Shown here: positions 33,054 to 40,484 of the stretch, piece by piece
How the letters are laid out: each line of letters starts with the position of its first letter
Numbering within the stretch: position 1 is the first letter of the stretch
Origin: Citrobacter rodentium NBRC 105723 = DSM 16636
Lineage (GTDB): Bacteria > Pseudomonadota > Gammaproteobacteria > Enterobacterales > Enterobacteriaceae
DNA length: 64,000 nucleotides
NCBI RefSeq assembly: GCF_021278985.1
Contig: NZ_CP082833.1
Coordinates: forward strand, 5,270,001-5,334,000
Direction of reading: 5' to 3'
Program-made: the position numbers and the translations under genes
Notes under the pieces: generated by a model
What the model saw: the letters and a program-made list of their open reading frames with translations, nothing else
The model's database searches: none
Told to the model about the DNA's origin: nothing

Positions 33054-33703
33054 TGTGGGACAAAGTTAATCAGCGCGTACAGCAGGCACTGGCCGCCGTT
33101 CGCCAGGCGTTCAGGGTGGTGACCGGTACGGTGGACAGTTCGACCAAAGTACAGCTGCTTCAGCTTAACGGGCTGGCAGGCGAACAGCTGGACGGTGCGG
33201 AGTATTTTCAGCATTACGGCCTCACCACATCCCCGCCGCCCGGCTCAATGGGTATTGCCGTTCCGCTGAACGGCAATACCTCTCATACTGTCGTGGTGGC
33301 CACAGAGCACGGCGCATATCGTCTGACGGAACTGAAACCCGGGGAAGTGGCCCTGTATACCGATGAAGGCGCGAAAATCGTACTGAAGCGCGGACGGGTT
33401 ATTGAAACCGAATGTGACGTTTATCGCGTGAAATGCAAACGCTACGAGGTTGAGGCAGAGGAGAACGCCACATTCACGACACCGTTACTGACAGCCAGTG
33501 ACAGGCTGACGGTGGAAGGCAAAATCACCGGCAACGGTGGCATGGCCATCAGTGGGGGCAAGGGATACACTGCCACCTTTGAAGGCGATATCAACCATGT
33601 GGGTGGAGTGATTACCTCCGTTGACGTCACCATTAATGGCGTTAAAATCGGAACGCACAAACATCCAACCCCACACGGCATGTCTGACACGCCGGTTAAT
33701 TAA
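33050..33703 (+). CDS. Baseplate spike protein (Mu gp45-like)
   Basis: 217 residues. An N-terminal OB-like domain is followed by beta-helical repeats and the C-terminal apex THKHPTPHG, whose HxH motif binds iron at the spike tip in Mu gp45 and P2 gpV. It pierces the outer membrane at infection. The repeated motif copy 3 begins immediately after its stop. Confidence 0.9.
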   Translation: MMWDKVNQRVQQALAAVRQAFRVVTGTVDSSTKVQLLQLNGLAGEQLDGAEYFQHYGLTTSPPPGSMGIAVPLNGNTSHTVVVATEHGAYRLTELKPGEVALYTDEGAKIVLKRGRVIETECDVYRVKCKRYEVEAEENATFTTPLLTASDRLTVEGKITGNGGMAISGGKGYTATFEGDINHVGGVITSVDVTINGVKIGTHKHPTPHGMSDTPVN

Positions 33704-33719
33704 GTGCTGAACACCCTCA
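33704..33719 (+). promoter_or_regulatory. Repeated late-operon motif, copy 3 (after the spike gene)
   Basis: GTGCTGAACACCCTCA is identical over 16 bases to copy 2. It starts directly after the spike stop codon, in the only sizeable gap of the tail operon, near the place of Mu promoter PP. Confidence 0.55.
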
Positions 33720-33733
33720 CCTGATTCTGACCT

Positions 33734-33762
33734 GTCCATGCTGCCAGACTGGCGGCATGGAC
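33734..33762 (+). promoter_or_regulatory. Hairpin covering the start codon of the gp46-like gene
   Basis: GTCCATGCTGCC (33734-33745) pairs with GGCGGCATGGAC (33751-33762), loop AGACT, one G-U pair. ATG 33757 of the following gene lies in the right arm, so the structure could restrain its translation. Confidence 0.6.
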
Positions 33763-34107
33763 CAGACGATTTCACCTGCAACCGGCGACTACGAACGCCG
33801 TCGGATTTATACCCTTCATAACGCGGTTTATCTGCGACTGGCGACACCGCTTGGCAGTTACTGGGCGGATGCGTCGCTGGGGTCACGCCTGCACGAACTG
33901 AAGCGGGAAAAAGACGTTTCCCGTGTTCACAGGCTGGCGGCGCAGTATGCCAGTCAGGCACTTCAGCCCCTGCTCGATGACGGGCGGGCAAAATCCATTA
34001 CCGTTGACACGAAAGCGGGCCAGCGAGGCTGGCTGTTGCTGTTAATCACCGTCACGGATAACGCGGGCACACCGCAGACGTTTGAACACCCTGTGAGGAT
34101 TATGTAA
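33757..34107 (+). CDS. Baseplate wedge protein (Mu gp46, T4 gp25/W family)
   Basis: 116 residues: YERRRIYTLHNAVYLRLATP and SRLHELKREKDVSRV match the small gp25-like wedge subunit that nucleates sheath polymerisation. No good ribosome site is seen and the start codon is inside a hairpin. The stop overlaps the next start by one base. Confidence 0.85.
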   Translation: MDQTISPATGDYERRRIYTLHNAVYLRLATPLGSYWADASLGSRLHELKREKDVSRVHRLAAQYASQALQPLLDDGRAKSITVDTKAGQRGWLLLLITVTDNAGTPQTFEHPVRIM

Positions 34108-35186
34108 TGCCGTTTCCTGTTCCGGGCGTTGCTGAAAACACAGAACGCCAGCTACGTGATATCGCTAACGCCCTGCCGGGAGAAACCATCGATACCGGCG
34201 CAGACAGCGATTACCGCATTCGTGCAAATGCCGTATCCGGCGTGGCGGACGGGCTTTATATGCATCAGGGGTGGATACTCCGGCAGGTGTTTCCTGACAC
34301 GGCAGACCCTGAATATCTGGAGCTGCACTGCCGTACGCGCAATGTTTTTCGTAAAAAAGCAACGGCCTCATCCGGTCCGGTAGTGATTACCGGTACCCCC
34401 GGTAAGACGCTGCCAGCCGGTGCGGAAATTCGTGGTGAAGGTGTCAGCGTGACCACCACAGCAGACTGCACCGTCGGCGATGAAGGCAGCGCAGAGGTGA
34501 CGGTAAAAAGCACCGCCACGGGTGCACAGACGAACGCATCCGCAACGCAGACAGCGACTCTGGTCAGCCCGCCGGAAGGCATCAACAGCACGGTGACGAT
34601 TAAATCCCTGACCGGCGGAACGGACAGGGAAAGCGACGCCGACCTGCTGGCGCGTTATCTGGATATTCTGCGCAGGCCGCCCGCTGGCGGTAACAAATAT
34701 GATTACAAACGCTGGGCGCTGGAAGTGGATGGCGTTACGTCTGCGTATGTGGAGCCGTTACGTCGTGGGCTGGGGACGGTTGATGTGGCCATTACGTCAG
34801 CCAATGACCTCCCTTCGCAGGAACTGATTAATGCCGTGCTGGCACATATTGAGGAAGTCCGCCCGGTCACAGCGAGGGACACAATGGTACTGGCCCCGAC
34901 GAAAAAAGCCGTTGATTTCGTTGTCCGGGTAAAAACCAGCGGCCTGACCGTTGAGCAGATAAAACCGCAGATAACTGACGTTATCACGGATTTTATGAAC
35001 CGACTGGAGCCGGGGCAGGAATTAATTATTTCACAACTGGAAACCCAGATTTCATTAATTTCCGGTGTCAGTGACCGGCGAATCATTACGCCAGCAGACA
35101 ATGTAAAAGCCATTATTAACGCGTCAACGTGGGAATGGCTGCGTCCGGGAAATATTGATATTCAGTCCTTTCCGCGTGAGGGGTGA
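34107..35186 (+). CDS. Baseplate protein J (Mu gp47-like)
   Basis: 359 residues with the family start PFPVPGVAENTERQLRDIAN and the central VSPPEGINSTVTIKSLTGGT / ESDADLLARYLDILRRPPAG regions. A baseplate wedge subunit that bridges to fibres. Confidence 0.9.
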   Translation: MPFPVPGVAENTERQLRDIANALPGETIDTGADSDYRIRANAVSGVADGLYMHQGWILRQVFPDTADPEYLELHCRTRNVFRKKATASSGPVVITGTPGKTLPAGAEIRGEGVSVTTTADCTVGDEGSAEVTVKSTATGAQTNASATQTATLVSPPEGINSTVTIKSLTGGTDRESDADLLARYLDILRRPPAGGNKYDYKRWALEVDGVTSAYVEPLRRGLGTVDVAITSANDLPSQELINAVLAHIEEVRPVTARDTMVLAPTKKAVDFVVRVKTSGLTVEQIKPQITDVITDFMNRLEPGQELIISQLETQISLISGVSDRRIITPADNVKAIINASTWEWLRPGNIDIQSFPREG

Positions 35187-35189
35187 TTC

Positions 35190-35762
35190 ATGAATATGGT
35201 CGATTTATTTCGCGCCATGCTGCCGCCTGTCAGTTATGACCAGAACGGAAAATATATTTCCGCAGAACTGATGGCCGAGGCTAACGTCATGGAGGCCGTG
35301 AAGGCCTCAGCGGCGCGCGTTCTGGCACAAATCACCCCGTTGCAGGCATCGATGACGCTGTCCGACTGGGAGCGCGTGTACGGTGTTGTCCCCCGTGAAG
35401 GGGCAACACAACAGGAGCGGCGGCAGAACATTCTGGTAAAAATGGCTGCCACTGGCGGGCTGTCAATTCCTTACTTTAAGAGTCTTGCCGCCAGCCTGGG
35501 CTACACCATCACCATTACGGAGCCGCGAGCGTTCCGGGTGGGGATAAATCGCTGCGGTGACCGTCTGCTGATACCGGAAATCCGCTGGGTGTGGCAGGTC
35601 AATGTTATCGGGACAAAAACGCCGGTCTACCGTTTCAGAACGGGGGCATCGGCAACCGGCGAACCGCTGACGGCCTTTGGTGAATCCATTTTAGAAAACA
35701 CGTTTAAAGATCTTAAACCGGCTTTTACAGACTGTTATTTCACATATGAGGTGGAGGAATAA
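35190..35762 (+). CDS. DUF2313 tail protein (Mu gp48-like)
   Basis: 190 residues, Mu gp48/YmfQ family: MVDLFRAMLPPVSYD at the start and the conserved LSDWERVYGV. A baseplate component between J and the fibre. The stop overlaps the fibre start by one base. Confidence 0.88.
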   Translation: MNMVDLFRAMLPPVSYDQNGKYISAELMAEANVMEAVKASAARVLAQITPLQASMTLSDWERVYGVVPREGATQQERRQNILVKMAATGGLSIPYFKSLAASLGYTITITEPRAFRVGINRCGDRLLIPEIRWVWQVNVIGTKTPVYRFRTGASATGEPLTAFGESILENTFKDLKPAFTDCYFTYEVEE

Positions 35763-36745
35763 TGCAGAATTTAATGCCTCCGGTGAATACGCCGGATAAG
35801 CTATTTCATGATGGTGACCCCACTCAGGGAATTGAGGGAACCATCGTTTACGCCGAATATATGAATAATCATCAGGCGGCAACGCGCGATTTGCAGCAGG
35901 AGGTGATTAACGTCCTTAAAGAGGCTGGCGTAACCCCGGATCCGAAAAAACAGAATCAACTGGTTGAGGCGCTGGCCTTATATGTCGGGAAAAAAGTTCC
36001 TGACGCATCATTAACGAAGAAGGGTATCGTTCAGCTCAGTAGTGCAACAGACAGTGATTCAGAAGAACTGGCTGCCACCCCAAAGGCAATAAAGGCGTTA
36101 GCAGAAAAAATTGCTGATTTACAGGGTACGGCTTTACCGGTCGGGACACCAATCCCGTGGCCATCTGATTCTGTGCCATCCGGTTATGCCTTAATGCAGG
36201 GGCAAAGTTTTGATAAAGGCTCTTACCCTAAACTTGCGGTTGCCTATCCGTCCGGGGTTATTCCTGATATGCGCGGCTGGACTATCAAGGGTAAGCCTGC
36301 CAGTGGTCGTGCCGTATTGTCTCAGGAACAGGATGGCATCAAGTCGCATACCCACAGTGCCAGTGCGTCAAATACCGATTTAGGAACGAAAACGACAAGT
36401 TCATTTGACTACGGCACCAAGACAGTCAGCACGTTTAACCACGGCACAAAATCAACAAATAACACAGGAAATCATACGCACAGTGTCGGTGGTGTTTATG
36501 GCGGCGACTCTGTCGGCGGAAAACAACGTGTGCAGGCGTCAGGGAGCAATCAGATTTCCAGTACTGCCGGAGCACATGCTCATACTGTCGATATTGGTCA
36601 GCATAACCACACCGTAGGTATTGGTGCCCATGCACACACTGTGGCATTGGGTGCGCACGGGCACACCATCACGGTAAATCCAACAGGCAATACCGAAAAC
36701 ACCGTCAAAAACATTGCATATAACTATATTGTGAGGCTGGCATAA
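35762..36745 (+). CDS. Tail fibre with HxH needle-like tip
   Basis: 327 residues. An N-terminal attachment region, a short phage-collar/T4 gp12-like domain (GTPIPWPSDSVPSGYALMQG, about 128-147) and a C-terminal tip with six HxH motifs (196, 238, 272, 281, 290, 299). The last four repeat every nine residues. T4 gp37 uses HxH repeats to bind a row of iron ions in its receptor-binding tip, so a similar metal-filled trimeric needle is likely. Its assembly gene follows directly. Confidence 0.85.
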   Translation: MQNLMPPVNTPDKLFHDGDPTQGIEGTIVYAEYMNNHQAATRDLQQEVINVLKEAGVTPDPKKQNQLVEALALYVGKKVPDASLTKKGIVQLSSATDSDSEELAATPKAIKALAEKIADLQGTALPVGTPIPWPSDSVPSGYALMQGQSFDKGSYPKLAVAYPSGVIPDMRGWTIKGKPASGRAVLSQEQDGIKSHTHSASASNTDLGTKTTSSFDYGTKTVSTFNHGTKSTNNTGNHTHSVGGVYGGDSVGGKQRVQASGSNQISSTAGAHAHTVDIGQHNHTVGIGAHAHTVALGAHGHTITVNPTGNTENTVKNIAYNYIVRLA

Positions 36746-37320
36746 TGACTTTCAAAATGAGTGCAGAAGCACAAACCATTCGTGTATTTAATTATCTCGA
36801 TGGCACAAATGAATTTATTGGCGAAAGCGACGCATATATTCCACCTCATACAGGTCTGCCAGCTAATTCAACAGATATTGCGCCTCCTGATATTCCGGCT
36901 GGTTTTGCTGCCGTGTTTAATGCTGATGAAATGAAATGGCATCTGATGGAAGACCACCGAGGGAAAACGGTTTATTCAACAGAAACCGGAGTAGCTGTAA
37001 CAGTGTCTGAACTGGGAAGCCTTCCTGAAAATGTGACTTCTGTTTCTCCTGATGGCGAATACCAACGCTGGAATGGCAGTCAGTGGGTGACAGATGAAGA
37101 AGCCAGGCGTAATGCGCTGATAAATCAGGCGGCAGAGAAGAAAGCGGGTCTGCTTAAACAGATGGGAGAGCAAATCGCCGTTTTACAGGATGCCGTTGAT
37201 TTTGGTGAAGCGACGCCAGAAGAACAGGAACAGCTGACAGCCCTCAGGAAATTACGAATAAAGTTAAATCGCATTCAACCGGAAAACGCGCCAGATATTG
37301 ACTGGTCAGACTTTGAATAA
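36745..37320 (+). CDS. Tail fibre assembly protein (Tfa/U-like)
   Basis: 191 residues of the Tfa family: VFNYLDGTNEFIGESDAYIP at the start, WHLMEDHRGKTVYSTETG in the centre, and a helical C-terminus. It chaperones trimerisation of the fibre encoded upstream, whose stop it overlaps by one base. A strong terminator follows. Confidence 0.86.
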   Translation: MTFKMSAEAQTIRVFNYLDGTNEFIGESDAYIPPHTGLPANSTDIAPPDIPAGFAAVFNADEMKWHLMEDHRGKTVYSTETGVAVTVSELGSLPENVTSVSPDGEYQRWNGSQWVTDEEARRNALINQAAEKKAGLLKQMGEQIAVLQDAVDFGEATPEEQEQLTALRKLRIKLNRIQPENAPDIDWSDFE

Positions 37321-37327
37321 ATCAGAC

Positions 37328-37350
37328 AGCCGCCCGCAGGCGGCTTTTTA
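37328..37350 (+). terminator. Intrinsic terminator after the first fibre module
   Basis: AGCCGCC (37328-37334) pairs with GGCGGCT (37339-37345), loop CGCA, followed by TTTTTA. It ends the tail operon, so the second fibre module may have its own promoter or depend on read-through. Confidence 0.85.
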
Positions 37351-37365
37351 TCATTCAGAGGTTTT

Positions 37366-38982
37366 ATGTCTGTATTAATCTCAGGCGCGCTTATTAATGG
37401 CGCCGGCGTTCCGATGGCGGGATGCAAAATTTATTTAGATGCACTGGTTAATACCAGTGAAGTGGTCACTGAATCATTCGCGGTTATTGAAACCGATGCG
37501 GCGGGACAGTATGCCTTTGAAGCACAAAAAGGCAAATACACCGTACACATCAAGCAAAAGAACGGCCCTAAGTGCTGCGTGGGTGACATTTCGGTTTACG
37601 ACGACTCAAAGCCCGGCACACTGAACGACTTTCTGACCGCCCTCGATGAAGGTGACCTGAAACCGGATGTGGTGAAACGCTTTGAGGAAATGGTGGCGCA
37701 GGCGCAGCAGAGCGCGGAAGCGGCAGCGGAAAGCGAACAACAGGCCGGGCAACATGTCGCTGATGCGCAACAAATTAAGAGCGACTGCGAGACGCTGGCA
37801 GATAATGTTCAGCAGAATACAAACGCTGTGGAGGAAAACACGCAGCGCGTTGAACAGCTGGCATCAGAAGTTGGGCTGCACGCCGGGCAGGTGCAGCAGG
37901 GCGTGCAGAATGTTACTGATGCGGTAAAAAAGGCGCAGCAGGCAGCAAAGAATTCTGCTGACAGTGCCACTGACTCAAAAAACAGTGCTGACAACGCCGC
38001 CCTGAGCGAACAGAACGCACAAAAACACGCGCAGAAAGCTGAACAACATGAGCAGCAGACTAAACAATATGCGCAGGATGCAGCGACCGCCGCAGAATCA
38101 GCAGAGAACGCCAAAGGCGAAATTGACGAAATTCTGGATGGTGGCTATCTCAAGATAAAAAACAACTTTCAGGAAATTGTTGATGCTGGCCCGTCAGCAC
38201 TGGCTCAGGCCCAATGGAATTTACAGATTTCCGGGGTGAAAAATAAACAGGTAATTGCCACCCCTTATACATGGCCATCCAGAACTGAGTATGAACAAAG
38301 GGTGCATCTGCCACTCGCCGGAGCTTACGGATTTGGCTACACGTTTGAAGATAAAAGCCAGGGACGAATAAACCTTAATGAAGGTTACACTGGTTCCTGG
38401 TGGTCACAGTGGGTAAAGCCGGGGCGTTATTACGTTACAACCAGTGATAAACAATATCTGACACCAGACGGGGGCACGTACGGAGTTGTTGATGCGCTGT
38501 GGCTTAATGGCAGCGGATATAACGATGCTTCGAAGGTTCTGAAAATACTGGCTTTTTACGATAATGACGGATACTTGCACATTGGCAGACGCGCAGGTCA
38601 GAGCAACGGGTCAATAAGCTGGCGCAAGCTGGCATCGCTCTCTGATGTCAGGGCCATGCTGTATTCATATATTTATAATAATTACAACAGAGAATGGCGA
38701 GACCCGGAACTGGGAGGTTTAATTCTGGCGTCATACCAGGGAACCGCTGACGGCGACACAAATATTAAAGTATCCCGTGGTCAGACTTACCCCGGCTCAC
38801 GACTTGCACCTGTGGCGATAGAGTGCCCGTTCACCCCGTCTGGTACGTATGCGGCAACACCGCGATTCTATATTACCGGCTGCAAGAGCAAATCACTCCC
38901 CGGAACCTATATTTCACTGTCTGGAGCACCCACAACATACAGCGACCAGGCTTTTGTGGCGCTATTCATGAGGATTGCATGA
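37366..38982 (+). CDS. Second tail fibre, lambda Stf-like
   Basis: 538 residues. The N-terminal domain (VLISGALINGAGVPMAGCKI, then AFEAQKGKYTVHIKQKNGPK) is the prophage tail-fibre N-terminal family of lambda Stf. A long alanine/glutamine-rich coiled-coil shaft (about 105-255) and a C-terminal receptor domain with Tyr/Gly-rich segments follow. It begins 16 bp after a terminator, which suggests acquisition as a module. A second receptor specificity is likely. Confidence 0.85.
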   Translation: MSVLISGALINGAGVPMAGCKIYLDALVNTSEVVTESFAVIETDAAGQYAFEAQKGKYTVHIKQKNGPKCCVGDISVYDDSKPGTLNDFLTALDEGDLKPDVVKRFEEMVAQAQQSAEAAAESEQQAGQHVADAQQIKSDCETLADNVQQNTNAVEENTQRVEQLASEVGLHAGQVQQGVQNVTDAVKKAQQAAKNSADSATDSKNSADNAALSEQNAQKHAQKAEQHEQQTKQYAQDAATAAESAENAKGEIDEILDGGYLKIKNNFQEIVDAGPSALAQAQWNLQISGVKNKQVIATPYTWPSRTEYEQRVHLPLAGAYGFGYTFEDKSQGRINLNEGYTGSWWSQWVKPGRYYVTTSDKQYLTPDGGTYGVVDALWLNGSGYNDASKVLKILAFYDNDGYLHIGRRAGQSNGSISWRKLASLSDVRAMLYSYIYNNYNREWRDPELGGLILASYQGTADGDTNIKVSRGQTYPGSRLAPVAIECPFTPSGTYAATPRFYITGCKSKSLPGTYISLSGAPTTYSDQAFVALFMRIA

Positions 38983-39551
38983 TGCAGATAAAAGAAATTA
39001 CCAGCCCCCGCTACACCGAATCCGGTGCGATTGACTGCGACGTTCTGTTTGAGGAAATGGAAGCCCCTGTTCCCTACACTGCCACGCCGGACGATACAGC
39101 GAAAACCGGTCAGCAAATCTGGCAGGAACTGCAAAGCGGCAAATGGGGCGAGATAACCCCGTTCACCGCATCACCTGAACTTATCGCTGCGGCAAAAGAT
39201 GCCAAAAAGCGGGAAATTGAGGCGTGGCGCACAGAACAGGAAGCGCAGCCGTTCACCTTTGAATGGAACGGCCACACCTGGAACGCTGGCCCCGACTCAA
39301 TGACCCGTCTTTATCCTGTGGTAATGGCTGCAAAATCTGATACGGCACGAACCGCCCTTGCGTGGGGTGACGCCGATAATCAACAGGTGAAATTGTCGAT
39401 GCCGGAACTGGAAGAACTGGCAGCCGCGATGGCGCAGGCGCAGGTTGAGCGCAATGACGAGATTTATCAACGCCAGCGTGAGATGAAGGAGGAACTGAAT
39501 AACTTGGATGATTTACGCTCAATCAGAGCGATGACGATTAGCAGCAGTTAG
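38982..39551 (+). CDS. Second fibre-assembly-like protein (DUF4376 type)
   Basis: 189 residues. The N-terminus (MQIKEITSPRYTESGAIDCD) is followed by a helical region and a DUF4376-like C-terminal domain (FEWNGHTWNAGPDSMTRLYP). It is often found next to Stf-type fibres. ATG 38982 overlaps the fibre stop; ATG 38979 is an alternative. It is the last phage gene. Confidence 0.75.
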   Translation: MQIKEITSPRYTESGAIDCDVLFEEMEAPVPYTATPDDTAKTGQQIWQELQSGKWGEITPFTASPELIAAAKDAKKREIEAWRTEQEAQPFTFEWNGHTWNAGPDSMTRLYPVVMAAKSDTARTALAWGDADNQQVKLSMPELEELAAAMAQAQVERNDEIYQRQREMKEELNNLDDLRSIRAMTISSS

Positions 39552-39557
39552 CGGTCA

Positions 39558-39617
39558 ATTCTGGACTTTTTGGGCGCACCTGAACCGTCCAGAATTGCGC
39601 GTCAATCAGTCCAGAAA
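39558..39617. promoter_or_regulatory. Right-end transposase binding sites
   Basis: ATTCTGGACT (39558-39567) has the same orientation as at the left end. CGTCCAGAAT (39586-39595) and AGTCCAGAAA (39608-39617) are inverted. The last lies 16 nt from the terminal CA (39633), mirroring the left end. Confidence 0.8.
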
Positions 39618-40484
39618 AAAACGCGAAGTTACAATTACGGCGTAAATAGAGCGGCGCAGCATGGCTTCGGTGCCCTTCAGCGCGACCGCCCAGTCCTCCA
39701 TCGGCACCTCGTCGAGCAGGCGACGGCGCACCTCCTCGCTCTGGCGGCTGAGGATAAAGAAGTCGTACATCTCATCCTGCAGCTGTTCAAGCACGTCTTC
39801 ATCGCGCTCGCGCAGCTGATCGAGGATCACCTGCTGGTTGCCCTGGAAGCGGTTGACGATATCTGCCGCCTGCTTGATGCCCTTCACCTTCGAACCGTGT
39901 TCGGAAAGCACCGACAGCCCGCGTTCGATCAGGCGATCCAGTTCATCCACCACGTCGCGGTTAACGTCGCTCAGCTTCGCCACCCGGTAGAGGATCTCGT
40001 TCTGCACCGATTCGCTCATGTATGACAGTACGCTGGCGGAGATCTCCGGCGTCAGAAAGGCGAGAAATACCGCCTGCAATTGCAGATGCTCTTCCGAGAT
40101 CAGAATCGCCAGCTGGCGCGGCTCAACCCACTGTAGTCTCGCCATCCGCGAGCGGATTTCGTCGCCGTAAATGCCGTTGATGACGCTGCTGGCAATTTCA
40201 GTGCCCAGCGCCTTGTTGAGAATGCCCTGCAGCATGGAGCGCGACGCGCCGTTGATGCCGCTCTGCTCGCGGAACTCATCAAAAAAGTTATTGATGACCT
40301 TTCTCGCCATGCTGGTTTTCACCCCGGAGAGGCGCGCCATATTTTCACTCAGGCGCACCACCTCTTCACGACTGAGCTTCTGCATCACCGTGGCCGCCGC
40401 TTCTTCTCCCAGGCACAGCAGCAAAATAGCGGCCTGTTCGAGATAGCTGTTGGTACTGCCGTTACTTGTTGTCAATTCGCTCAT
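39606..40484 (-). pseudogene. lfiG: lfiG (fliG-type rotor switch protein), 3' end replaced by phage sequence
   Basis: 292 codons. FliG N-terminal and middle domains are intact (EQAAILLLCLGEEAAATVMQ near the start, HGSKVKGIKQAADIVNRFQG late). The C-terminal torque domain stops after LKGTEAMLRRSIY; the last codons before the TGA at 39606 are phage end sequence. About 45 native residues are lost, including the end of the FliM/MotA-facing domain. It follows lfiF with a 23-nt overlap. Motor switching should fail. Confidence 0.9.

Larger units (their letters stand above)
274..39633. mobile_element. Complete Mu-like transposable prophage (39,360 bp)
   Basis: The left terminus is TG at 274 and the right terminus CA at 39632-39633. 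A repeat ATTCTGGACT (left) or TTTCTGGACT (right, inverted) lies exactly 16 nt inside each end. Gene order is that of phage Mu: leftward repressor, Ner, transposase A, ATPase B, early genes, GemA, Mor/C, lysis, gp27/28-like terminase, portal, F, G, I, T, sheath, tube, tape measure, N, P, gp45-48 and fibres. No Gin invertase, Mom or Com is recognisable. Flanking 5-mers TTAAC (269-273) and ATTAC (39634-39638) are not a target duplication, which points to an adjacent deletion. Confidence 0.95.

Noticed and set aside
35762..39551. Mu-type invertible G segment
   Set aside because: No gin-like recombinase and no inverted repeats found around the fibre genes; both modules lie on the same strand.
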